Origin: Rhodobiaceae bacterium
GTDB lineage: Bacteria > Pseudomonadota > Alphaproteobacteria > Parvibaculales > Parvibaculaceae
Assembly (NCBI GenBank): GCA_002715765.1
Contig: PAZY01000013.1
Location: 19,667 to 63,879, forward strand
Direction: 5' to 3'
DNA length: 44,213 bases
The position numbers were made by a program, and so were the translations under genes. The notes beneath the pieces are model-generated. The model searched no databases, was not told the DNA's origin, and saw nothing but the letters and a program-made list of their open reading frames with translations. This document shows positions 27,042 through 34,601 of the stretch, one piece after another (within the stretch, counting starts at the first letter, position 1; each line of letters starts with the position of its first letter).

Positions 27042-27416
27042 ATGGCTCTTTTCCGTATCCACATGAACGCCGCCCGAAGTGAAGTCTTTCCAAATGGAAG
27101 TGACAAGCATGGGTATGATTTTGTTGCGCCGCTGGATGGGGACAGTCTGCTTGATCCGGAAGCATGGAAGGCACATGCCAAGGATTGCTGGGTGCGCCGT
27201 TTTTGGGCAAATGAGCCGGAAGAGCGGGGCACGCTGCGTCATATCGGTAAAGGATGGGTGATCGACTATGATCCCTCAACCACCGACGACAATGAGCCTT
27301 TTTTCAAGCTGGATAAGCACAAGCTTGAGGTGGGTGAATATTTGTCTGTCAAGGAAGCAGATGGTGATCTTGTCACCTTCCAGATTGTTTCGGTTCAGCC
27401 CTACTTGAAGGGCTGA
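27042..27416 (+). CDS. Conserved protein of unknown function
   Basis: 124-residue soluble protein starting MALFRIHMNAARSEVFPNGS, with a KHGYDFVAPLDGDSLLDPEAW segment, CWVRRFWANEPEERGTL, HIGKGWVIDYDPST and a C-terminal LEVGEYLSVKEADGDLVTFQIVSVQPY. I recognise this pattern from uncharacterised alphaproteobacterial proteins but know no function or Pfam name. It has no signal peptide or membrane segment. It follows the double-USP gene by 43 bases and may be in the same low-oxygen or stress unit. Its last codons and stop form half of a 12-bp hairpin that also serves the convergent KAS III gene. Confidence 0.7.
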   Translation: MALFRIHMNAARSEVFPNGSDKHGYDFVAPLDGDSLLDPEAWKAHAKDCWVRRFWANEPEERGTLRHIGKGWVIDYDPSTTDDNEPFFKLDKHKLEVGEYLSVKEADGDLVTFQIVSVQPYLKG

Positions 27417-27420
27417 ACCG
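27391..27420. terminator. Hairpin between convergent genes, overlapping a stop codon
   Basis: Perfect 12-bp stem CGGTTCAGCCCT / AGGGCTGAACCG with a 6-base loop. It contains the final codons and TGA of the unknown gene and lies 25 bases before the end of the convergent KAS III gene. No T-tract on either strand, so it is a candidate bidirectional 3'-end element rather than a clear intrinsic terminator. Confidence 0.5.
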
Positions 27421-27444
27421 GAAAGCCGGCGCAAGATCCAGGCA

Positions 27445-28572
27445 TTATGCAGCCAGACGGCGAACGATAACGCTGCCGGCGGAATAGCCTGCACCAAAGC
27501 TGCAGATGACGCCGATATCGCCTTCACTCATATCATCGCTGAACTGGTTGAAGGCGACGATGGAACCGGCAGAACTCGTGTTCGCGTAATATTTAAGGAT
27601 ATTGGGGGATTCCACTTCGCTGGGTTCATGTCCCAGGACTTTCTTGCCGATAAAATCGTTCATGTTCTTGTTGGCCTGATGGAGCCACAAGCGTTTAAGG
27701 TCAGTCGCATCAATCCCGTTCTCACCGACATGGTCAAGAATGAGCTGCGCCACCATGGGCACAACTTCCTTGAACACTTTACGGCCTTCCTGAACAAAAA
27801 GCTTGTCTGCATCCTGCGCCGTCTCTGGTGCAGTCCGGTTGAGGAAGCCAAAATTGTTGCGGATATTGTTTGAGAATTTGGTGATCAGTTTCGTGCCCAG
27901 CACTTCCCAGGCACCGCCAACTGTACAAGTGTCATCACGTTCAATCACAATGGCTGTGCAGACATCGCCAAAGATGAAGTGACTGTCGCGATCACGGAAG
28001 TTGAGATGGCCGGTGCAAATTTCCGGATCCACTACGATGACGCAATCCGCACCGCCGCTGATGACCATGTCATGCGCGGCTTTCAGACCAAACGTTGCGG
28101 ATGAGCAGGCAACATTCATGTCAAAACCGAAACCCTCGATACCCAGCAATTCCTGTACCTCGACAGCTATTGCGGGGTAGGGACGTTGCAGGTTGGAGCA
28201 TGCGACAAGTACGGCATCAATATCTTCAGGCGTCTTGTTGGCGCGCGCCATTGCCTGCTTGGCCGCGGCAACTGACATTTCTGCCAGAATGGAAGGTTCG
28301 TCGTTAGACCGTTCCGGCAGGCGAGGGCACATGATTTCCGGGTCGAGAATCCCTTCCTTGTTCATCACATAACGGTTCTCGATGCCGGACGCTTTGACGA
28401 TGAATTCGCTGCTGGACGGATTCAGTGGCGCAATAGTTCCTGCCTCAATCTCAGCCTTGTGCGTCTGATTGAAGTTTTCGACATAAGTGTTGAACGATGC
28501 CACCAACTCATCATTGCTGATTGAATGAGGGGGCGTAAAAACCCCGGTTCCACTAATGACGACTTTTGCCAC
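27445..28572 (-). CDS. Beta-ketoacyl-ACP synthase III-like protein
   Basis: Thiolase-fold condensing enzyme, 375 residues, longer than E. coli FabH (about 317). The catalytic triad is complete: Cys156 in NVACSSATFG, His298 in LWLHQANKNM, Asn331 in YYANTSSAGS. It would condense an acyl donor with malonyl-ACP in fatty acid or lipid synthesis; the primer specificity is unknown. The insert after residue 30 (NFNQTHKAEIEAG) marks the long subgroup seen in many proteobacteria. GTG 28572 is chosen since AGGTGGG lies a few bases upstream. It is transcribed alone, and converges on the unknown gene. Confidence 0.87.
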   Translation of the reverse strand: MAKVVISGTGVFTPPHSISNDELVASFNTYVENFNQTHKAEIEAGTIAPLNPSSSEFIVKASGIENRYVMNKEGILDPEIMCPRLPERSNDEPSILAEMSVAAAKQAMARANKTPEDIDAVLVACSNLQRPYPAIAVEVQELLGIEGFGFDMNVACSSATFGLKAAHDMVISGGADCVIVVDPEICTGHLNFRDRDSHFIFGDVCTAIVIERDDTCTVGGAWEVLGTKLITKFSNNIRNNFGFLNRTAPETAQDADKLFVQEGRKVFKEVVPMVAQLILDHVGENGIDATDLKRLWLHQANKNMNDFIGKKVLGHEPSEVESPNILKYYANTSSAGSIVAFNQFSDDMSEGDIGVICSFGAGYSAGSVIVRRLAA

Positions 28573-28762
28573 GCTGCCCACCTGTTTTGTCTGCCTGTTC
28601 GGGGATCCGGACTGAATGTCAGCAAATCGGCCCGTACGGCACGTTGGAATTGATTTATAAAAGCGAAAATAGTGGAGCGGGCGGGAACTGGCTACTTTTT
28701 TGGCAAACTCCCGTCAGGAATGGTTGATTTTCCGAAAGGTAAAATGCGCGTTGGATAAAAAG

Positions 28763-29359
28763 ATGGACGATTTGCAAACCGTCTTGGCCCACATACGCAG
28801 GCTTCTGGAGGCTGGTTTAACTGCCAATGGTCATGGCTTTCGACTACCGATCATGGCGAGTGTTGACCGTGAGGGAAAGCCGTCGGCGCGGGCGCTGATT
28901 TTGCGACACGTGGATTTTGAGGCGCGGGAAGTTCGCCTTCATACCGACAGCCGCACCCGAAAAGTGGAAGAAATTGGCGCATACCCCTACGTCATGCTGG
29001 TCTTCAACGATCAGGTGGCGAATGTGCAGGTTCAGTTGAAAGGCTGTGCTTCCCTGCATCAGGATGATGTCTATGCCGAAGACGCATGGACAGGGGCAAG
29101 CCGGTCCAGTCGCCGAGCTTATCTCACGGAAGCAGGGCCGGGAAGCAGCATCAAGTACCCGGCGTCCGGGTTGCCAGCGGACGTCGCCGCGATAGTTCCT
29201 GATGAAGCCAGACTGCGCCAGGGGCGTCATCATTTTACCGCGATCCGGATCTGTTTTGATGAAATCGAATGGCTTTTGCTCGATGGAAGTGAGAATCGGC
29301 GGGTGGCGTTCAGGTTTGAGGCCGACAGTGGGTGGGTCGGAAACTGGTGCGTGCCCTGA
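28763..29359 (+). CDS. Pyridoxamine 5'-phosphate oxidase-like flavoprotein
   Basis: Split-barrel FMN-binding protein of about 198 residues. The N-terminal FRLPIMASVDREGKPSARALILRHVD and VRLHTDSRTRKVEEIGAYPYVMLVF segments match the PNPO FMN-binding fold, and the C-terminal FDEIEWLLLDGSENRRVAFRFE resembles the family's dimer-forming end. True PdxH keeps a conserved R/H pair for PLP near the C-terminus that I cannot confirm, so substrate is open and it may not make PLP. The start is uncertain: ATG 28763 fits the domain, while a longer in-frame start at 28700 has no support. Confidence 0.75.
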   Translation: MDDLQTVLAHIRRLLEAGLTANGHGFRLPIMASVDREGKPSARALILRHVDFEAREVRLHTDSRTRKVEEIGAYPYVMLVFNDQVANVQVQLKGCASLHQDDVYAEDAWTGASRSSRRAYLTEAGPGSSIKYPASGLPADVAAIVPDEARLRQGRHHFTAIRICFDEIEWLLLDGSENRRVAFRFEADSGWVGNWCVP

Positions 29360-29382
29360 GCGGGGTCCCGCGACCTTGAAGA

Positions 29383-29973
29383 CTATTTTTTGCCGCGATC
29401 AGCCAGTGCAGCGCATTCGTGGTGGCGAAAACAGCTCGCAAAATGATCGTTCACCATGCCTACAGCCTGTGCAAACGCGTAAACAATCGTTGGTCCACAA
29501 AATTTGAAACCGCGTCGTTTCAACTCTTTGGAGAGCTTCTGGCTCATTTCAGTTTGCGCGGGTACGTCCTTTATGGACTTGAACTTGTTCTGCACCGGCG
29601 TGCCATCGACAAAGTCCCATATGAAGTCTGAAAAACTGCCGTCCGTTTCCATAATTTCAAGATAAGCTCGGGCATTGCCGATCGTGGCTTCAATCTTGCC
29701 ACGATGACGAATGATACCTTCGTCCTGAAGCAGTTTTTCGATCTTTTTCTCGCTGTATCGCGCAATCTTTTCCGGGGCAAAATCATCGAACGCACGACGG
29801 AAATTATCCCGTTTCTTCAGGATCGTTATCCAGGAAAGGCCAGCCTGAAATCCGTCGAGCTGTAATTTCTCAAACAGCGCACGATCATCCCATTCAGGCA
29901 CGCCCCATTCTTCATCGTGATAGGCAAGATAGATCGGGTCGTCTGTGGGCCAGCTGCAGCGCTTGAGTGTCAT
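29383..29973 (-). CDS. tag: DNA-3-methyladenine glycosylase I
   Basis: Removes 3-methyladenine from alkylated DNA in base-excision repair. 196 residues, near the usual length. The zinc-binding residues are visible: the N-terminal Cys (KRCSW) and His (LAYHDEEWGVP), and the C-terminal His/Cys (DHFASCFRHHECAAL). FEKLQLDGFQAGLSWITILKKRDNFR is the conserved helix-hairpin region. The ATG overlaps the ygfZ stop (ATGA), so the two are translationally coupled. It converges on the PNPO-like gene with a 23-base gap. Confidence 0.93.
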   Translation of the reverse strand: MTLKRCSWPTDDPIYLAYHDEEWGVPEWDDRALFEKLQLDGFQAGLSWITILKKRDNFRRAFDDFAPEKIARYSEKKIEKLLQDEGIIRHRGKIEATIGNARAYLEIMETDGSFSDFIWDFVDGTPVQNKFKSIKDVPAQTEMSQKLSKELKRRGFKFCGPTIVYAFAQAVGMVNDHFASCFRHHECAALADRGKK

Positions 29974-30866
29974 GTGTTTTCGTCCGATGCATTGTCGTCA
30001 TCTGCCCCCTCAAGCATCGGGAGCCAGTGCGGCCAGAGATAGTCGATATCCGTACCATCAACGTCGAGCGGTTGGTTCAACCTGTCCAGCCGCAGTAACG
30101 CGAGACCTTGCGCCCCGCGTGCGGAATGAATTTCTCCCGCCTGTCTGTCCCCCGCCATGATAATTTTACCGGCCGGCGGCATCTTTCCAGCGGTGCGAAC
30201 CGGGAGCAAACGTTTGCGGATTTTCCCCTGCCGATAGGTGCGCGATGTGACTTCCTGGCCGACAAAGCAACCTTTGTGAAAGTCGATAGCGTGCAGGAGG
30301 TCGAGACCTGCTTCCATCGGAAACGTACGCTCTGAGTGCAGGTCCGCGGCGGCCGGCACACCAAGTTGCAGCCGGAACAGGTCATAGTCAGCAGGTGTCG
30401 CATCTTCGCCAGTAAAAGCGGACAATGCAGGCACGGCGTCGCTCTCGGGTAATAGAAACCGGTAACCCAGTGCTGGCAAACGAGGATCTGCAAAAATAAA
30501 CCCTTCGCGCGTGTCGGGACGGGCGGGCAGTGACTGGTTGTCATCGTCTGACCAGCCCGCAGCGACGGACCATTCGTCTCCCAGAAGCGTGAGATCCACT
30601 TTGGCGCGAAGTTTGTAGAATGCCAGTCGCCGAAGGAGTTGCGGCGCGGCATCTGCATCGCAGTCGACCAAAAACCGCATCCCATCTTTCAGTAGAAAAA
30701 AATCAAACAGATATTTCCCCTGCGGTGTCAGCAGAAGCGTGTATTGCGCATGCCCGTCTTCCAGCGCTTCAACATTGTTGGTAAGCAGGTTTTGCAGAAA
30801 ATCAGTCGCATCAGGCCCGCTGATTGCGAAAACAGTTCTTTCCGGCAAGAGGCACTTGTGCGCCAT
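29970..30866 (-). CDS. ygfZ: Folate-dependent Fe-S cluster/tRNA modification protein YgfZ
   Basis: GcvT-fold, tetrahydrofolate-binding protein (IbaG/YgfZ family) that supports activity of some Fe-S enzymes such as MiaB. 298 residues. The signature K-G-C-F-x-G-Q-E (KGCFVGQEV, about 196-203) holds the redox-active Cys. It begins LLPERTVFAISGPDATDFLQNLLTNNVE, the family N-terminus. The stop overlaps the tag ATG by four bases, forming a two-gene unit. The upstream 205 bases, shared divergently with the GT9 gene, hold an inverted repeat at 30988-31023. Confidence 0.92.
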   Translation of the reverse strand: MAHKCLLPERTVFAISGPDATDFLQNLLTNNVEALEDGHAQYTLLLTPQGKYLFDFFLLKDGMRFLVDCDADAAPQLLRRLAFYKLRAKVDLTLLGDEWSVAAGWSDDDNQSLPARPDTREGFIFADPRLPALGYRFLLPESDAVPALSAFTGEDATPADYDLFRLQLGVPAAADLHSERTFPMEAGLDLLHAIDFHKGCFVGQEVTSRTYRQGKIRKRLLPVRTAGKMPPAGKIIMAGDRQAGEIHSARGAQGLALLRLDRLNQPLDVDGTDIDYLWPHWLPMLEGADDDNASDENT

Positions 30867-30987
30867 TGGACCACCCTCTGTCTTGCACCATTCTTACAAG
30901 GCCATAGATGTAGGGCTCAATGACGCCCCCCGCAAGCGTCAGCGTTCACTCAAGCCGATCATTGTTGCTTCTGGCCGGACAAGGTGG

Positions 30988-31023
30988 GGTACCTGCCTCT
31001 CTGTCTCCCTCTTGGCAGGTGCC
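30988..31023. repeat. Inverted repeat upstream of the GT9 gene
   Basis: GGTACCTGCC and GGCAGGTGCC pair over 10 bp (one G-U) around a 16-base loop, 49 bases before the GT9 start and 122 bases upstream of ygfZ. No T-tract. It could be a regulatory hairpin in the GT9 leader or a protein site; function unknown. Confidence 0.4.
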
Positions 31024-31071
31024 GTGGAGCCACCTATAAGTGAGGTACCACGGGACATCGGACCAAATCTC

Positions 31072-32049
31072 ATGAAGGCTCTGTTCATCACGTCGAACCG
31101 GATTGGCGACGCCATTCTGTCCACGGGACTGCTTGGCCATCTGGCGGAAGCGTATGACAACCCCGAGATCACGGTCGCGTGCGGTCCGGTCGCCGCGCCG
31201 CTGTTTGCCGGGGCACCCGGTGTGGTCAAAGTCCACACCATGCGCAAGGAGAAATGGGGAAAACACTGGTTACGTCTCTTGCGCGGGGTTTTTACCACCC
31301 GGTGGGACATTGTTGTGGATTTGCGAGGGTCCGCCACGGCCTACATACTATGGACCCGTAAGCGTTATGTTTTGCGTCCCGATCACACGCGGCCGCGTGT
31401 TGAACACATTGGGAGTGTGATGGGCTTGACCCCGCCGCCCTCTCCGTGCTTGTGGCCAAGTGAGCTGGAACGAGCGGCTGCCAGAAAGCGCCTGCCCACG
31501 GGGGAGAAAGTGCTGGCAGTAGGGCCAACAGCTAACTGGCCCAAGAAAATGTGGCCGGTGGAAGCCTATCTCGACCTGGCCCTCAGGCTGACCGGCAAAG
31601 GAGGCGCTTTGGAAGGGGCCAGGATCTTGCTGACGGGCGGCCCCGGAGAACAAGAACAGGTGCAGGCGTTTTATGACCGTGTACCAAAGGATCAACTGAT
31701 TGATGAAATTGGGGCGAAACTGCTCAGCACTTATGCTCAGTTTGAGCGTGTCTCTCTCTTCATCGGTAATGATTCTGGCCTGATGCATCTGGCCGCGGCA
31801 GCAGGCGCACCAACACTTGGCCTTTTTGGTCCAACCCGCGATGACCTTTATGCCCCATGGGGCGAGAATGCATCTTTTGTGCGTGGACCGCGTTCTTATG
31901 CGCAAATCATGGCCGATCCGGACTATGATTTTCATTCGCCAGCAAGCGAGATGGCAGACCTGACGGTAGAGGCGGTGGAACAAGCCGCCATGGCGTTGCT
32001 CAATCGGACAGAGAAAAATCAGGAGAAAAGGCGTGAGCCAGACATTTGA
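31072..32049 (+). CDS. Glycosyltransferase family 9 (heptosyltransferase-like)
   Basis: GT9 enzyme of the ADP-heptose:LPS heptosyltransferase type, 325 residues, probably acting on the inner face of the cytoplasmic membrane in LPS core synthesis. N-terminal ALFITSNRIGDAILSTGLL and the C-terminal FIGNDSGLMHLAAAAGAPTLGLFGPT are the family signatures; VGPTANWPKKMWPVEAYLDL is the donor-binding loop. The real acceptor is unknown. The ATG at 31072 is chosen because upstream in-frame sequence has no family resemblance. Its end overlaps the dihydroorotase-like GTG start by 17 bases, an unusually long overlap that suggests co-translation. Confidence 0.88.
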   Translation: MKALFITSNRIGDAILSTGLLGHLAEAYDNPEITVACGPVAAPLFAGAPGVVKVHTMRKEKWGKHWLRLLRGVFTTRWDIVVDLRGSATAYILWTRKRYVLRPDHTRPRVEHIGSVMGLTPPPSPCLWPSELERAAARKRLPTGEKVLAVGPTANWPKKMWPVEAYLDLALRLTGKGGALEGARILLTGGPGEQEQVQAFYDRVPKDQLIDEIGAKLLSTYAQFERVSLFIGNDSGLMHLAAAAGAPTLGLFGPTRDDLYAPWGENASFVRGPRSYAQIMADPDYDFHSPASEMADLTVEAVEQAAMALLNRTEKNQEKRREPDI

Positions 32050-33373
32050 TACGATTTTCGCGGGCGGCACGATCGTCAATCATGACGGCACAGGGCTGGG
32101 TGATGTCGGTGTCAAGGACGGGCGGATTGCCGCCATTGGTGATTTGTCTCAGGCAAGCGCCGGTGAGCGGGTGGATGTCTCCGGCCTGCACGTATTGCCC
32201 GGTGTTCTGGATACGCAAGTTCATTTGCGGGAGCCGGGTGCTGAGCATAAGGAAAACCTTGAAGCAGGCGGCAGGGCTGCTGTGCTCGGTGGTGTGACGG
32301 CTGTTTTTGAAATGCCTAATACAAAACCGCCAACATCTGACGCACCCGCATTGGCAGAGAAGGTGCGACGGGCCAGCAATCGCATGCAGTGTGACTTTGC
32401 GTTCTACGCAGGTGCCACCACAGAAAATGCGGACATACTGGGCGACCTTGAGCGAGAGACAGGGTGCTGTGGTGTCAAGATATTCATGGGGTCATCCACC
32501 GGCAATTTGCTGGTGCCCGATGACGATCATGTGCGCGCGGTCCTGCGCAATGTCTCACGCCGCGTGGCTGTGCATTCTGAAGATGAGTATCGCCTGCGTG
32601 AGCGTAGAGAGCTTGCTGAAACAGGCAATGTGTTGACCCATCCCGTCTGGCGGGATGAGGAGACGGCCATCAGATGCACCAATCGCTTGCTGCGCCTGGC
32701 CAGGGAAGAAGGCAAACGTATTCATGTGCTGCATGTCACAACTGCGGACGAAATGGATATTCTGGCTGCAAACAAGGATATCGCTACCGTCGAAGCCACA
32801 CCGCAGCATCTCACATTGGCTGCTCCGGACTGTTATGAAGAAATGGGTACACGTGCGCAGATGAACCCGCCCATTCGCGATGCTCGTCATCGGGCAGGGC
32901 TTTGGCGCGGTCTGGCGGCGGGGATTGTTGATATTATCGGGTCAGATCATGCACCCCATACTTTGGAGGAGAAAGCACAAGCCTATCCAAAGTCACCTTC
33001 CGGCATGCCCGGTGTACAAACGCTGGTGCCGATCATGCTCAACCATGTGAACGAAGGGCGTCTGTCTTTGGCGCGTTTTGTGGACCTGACGTCCCATGGA
33101 CCCAATCGCGTGTTCGGCCTGTCCGCCAAAGGACGGCTGGCGGTGGGCTATGATGCGGACCTGACAATCGTGGACATGAAAAAGTCCCGCAAGATTGAGG
33201 ATAGCTGGATCGCGTCCGTCAGTGCCTGGACCCCTTTCGATGGGATGACGGTGACGGGCTGGCCGGTCGGCACCATTGTGCGTGGACGCCGCGCGATGTG
33301 GGAAGACGAAATTCCGGGCGCGGCAGAAGGGCAGCCGATCCGTTTTGTGGACACCTTGCCAAGAGGGGCGTGA
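32033..33373 (+). CDS. Dihydroorotase-like amidohydrolase (PRK09060 type)
   Basis: Metal-dependent cyclic amidase of the dihydroorotase/allantoinase superfamily, 446 residues. It resembles dihydroorotase across the whole length: GVKIFMGSSTGNLL (carbamylated Lys), AVHSEDE, HVTTADE and GSDHAPHTLEEK supply metal ligands. At the usual DxHVHLREPG position it reads DTQVHLREPG, so the first His ligand (residue 62) is Gln; a named subfamily carries this variant. It is not in a pyr operon, and its neighbour is a glycosyltransferase, so the substrate may differ from dihydroorotate. GTG start after GGAG; overlaps the GT9 gene by 17 bases. Confidence 0.8.
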   Translation: MSQTFDTIFAGGTIVNHDGTGLGDVGVKDGRIAAIGDLSQASAGERVDVSGLHVLPGVLDTQVHLREPGAEHKENLEAGGRAAVLGGVTAVFEMPNTKPPTSDAPALAEKVRRASNRMQCDFAFYAGATTENADILGDLERETGCCGVKIFMGSSTGNLLVPDDDHVRAVLRNVSRRVAVHSEDEYRLRERRELAETGNVLTHPVWRDEETAIRCTNRLLRLAREEGKRIHVLHVTTADEMDILAANKDIATVEATPQHLTLAAPDCYEEMGTRAQMNPPIRDARHRAGLWRGLAAGIVDIIGSDHAPHTLEEKAQAYPKSPSGMPGVQTLVPIMLNHVNEGRLSLARFVDLTSHGPNRVFGLSAKGRLAVGYDADLTIVDMKKSRKIEDSWIASVSAWTPFDGMTVTGWPVGTIVRGRRAMWEDEIPGAAEGQPIRFVDTLPRGA

Positions 33374-33380
33374 GGCCATC

Positions 33381-33402
33381 CACGTGACGGAGTGGTCACG
33401 TG
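33381..33402. repeat. Inverted repeat after the dihydroorotase-like gene
   Basis: Perfect 8-bp arms CACGTGAC / GTCACGTG around a 6-base spacer, beginning 8 bases after the stop codon. Each arm itself contains the CACGTG palindrome. No T-tract, so a transcript-end hairpin or protein-binding site are both possible. Confidence 0.45.
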
Positions 33403-33425
33403 TCTCAAGGAAATCAGCCAATCAG

Positions 33426-33452
33426 GGAAAATGGCCGGAAGGCCGCTTTTCC
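33426..33452 (+). terminator. Candidate hairpin terminator
   Basis: GGAAAA-T-GGCC, loop GGAA, GGCC-GC-TTTTCC forms a bulged stem ending in TTTTCC, between the dihydroorotase-like gene and acuI. The TTTT run lies in the stem's outer arm, so it is a plausible but not clear terminator. Confidence 0.4.
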
Positions 33453-33586
33453 TTCGCGGTCGCTTGACCCCGCGCGTATTTTAGGGTGGGTTGAGCGCCA
33501 ACACCTATTCAACACACGCGAAAATGGCGTGGTCCGCTTCAAAAAGGGCCGAAAACAGCCAGAACGCAGAAAAACAGGGACGAAAC

Positions 33587-34579
33587 ATGAGCGATACATT
33601 CCGCGCGATCCAGGTCTCCAAAACCGACTAAGGTCAAACATCGGCCATCGTCGATCTGACAGAAAATGATCTGATGGAAGGAGACGTAACGATCGAAGTC
33701 TCTTACTCGACGATTAACTATAAGGACGGCCTGGCGATGACAGGCGCGGCACCTGTCGTGCGCACCTGGCCGCTTGTTCCCGGGATCGATTTTGTCGGGA
33801 CCGTCACCAAGTCCGAACACGCTGACTGGAAAGCAGGCGATCAGGTTGTGCTGAACGGCTGGGGTGTCGGCGAAACACATTTCGGCGGGTATGCCGGACG
33901 GGCGCGGGTCAAGGGAGACTGGCTTGTACGCTTGCCGGACGCCATTTCACCAGAGCGCGCCATGGCCATTGGTACAGCCGGTTACACCAGCATGCTCAGC
34001 GTGCTGGGACTGGAGCGCCAGGGAGTGAAACCGGATGATGGTGATATTCTTGTAACCGGTGCCGCCGGTGGCGTGGGCTCCGTTGCAATCGCACTGCTCG
34101 CCAAACTGGGCTACCGCGTGATCGCATCAACAGGTCGTGCGTCCGAGGCTGACTATCTGAAGGCGTTGGGTGCAGCGGACATTATTGACCGTAATGAATT
34201 GTCTGAACCAGGGCGTCCTTTGGGCAAAGAGCGTTGGGCTGGTGCTGTGGATGCGGTTGGTTCTCACACACTCGCCAATGTACTCTCCATGACAAAATAC
34301 GGTGGCGCCGTCACTGCCTGCGGTCTCGCACAGGGTATGGATTTGCCAGCATCAGTGGCGCCATTCATTTTGCGCGGTGTCCAGTTGATCGGCATCGACT
34401 CCGTGATGGCACCAAAAGCAAGGCGCCAGGAAGCGTGGGACCGTCTCGCGAAAGATCTCGATCTTGCAAAACTTGATGCGATGACAACAAAAATCGGTCT
34501 TGCCGATGTTGCGACATTTGCCCCACAGATCCTTGCAGGTCAGGTGCGTGGTCGTGTTGTTGTTGATGTAAACGCATAA
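33587..34579 (+). pseudogene. AcuI-like acryloyl-CoA reductase with in-frame TAA at codon 15
   Basis: Medium-chain NADPH-dependent reductase of the YhdH/AcuI type, which reduces acryloyl-CoA to propionyl-CoA. The frame starts MSDTFRAIQVSKTD with AGGGA 6 bases upstream, then has TAA (33629-33631), and continues [33 protein letters not shown] to a normal C-terminus. The rest is intact: [21 protein letters not shown] and the NADPH loop [23 protein letters not shown] or CAA to TAA change would explain it. Restart at ATG 33674 would lose 29 residues of the N-terminal strand region and has no ribosome-binding site. It lies 22 bases before the fcs-like ligase. Decayed gene or base-call error; a read check decides. 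Confidence 0.85.
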
Positions 34580-34601
34580 CGTGCCGGAAGGAGACAGACG
34601 T

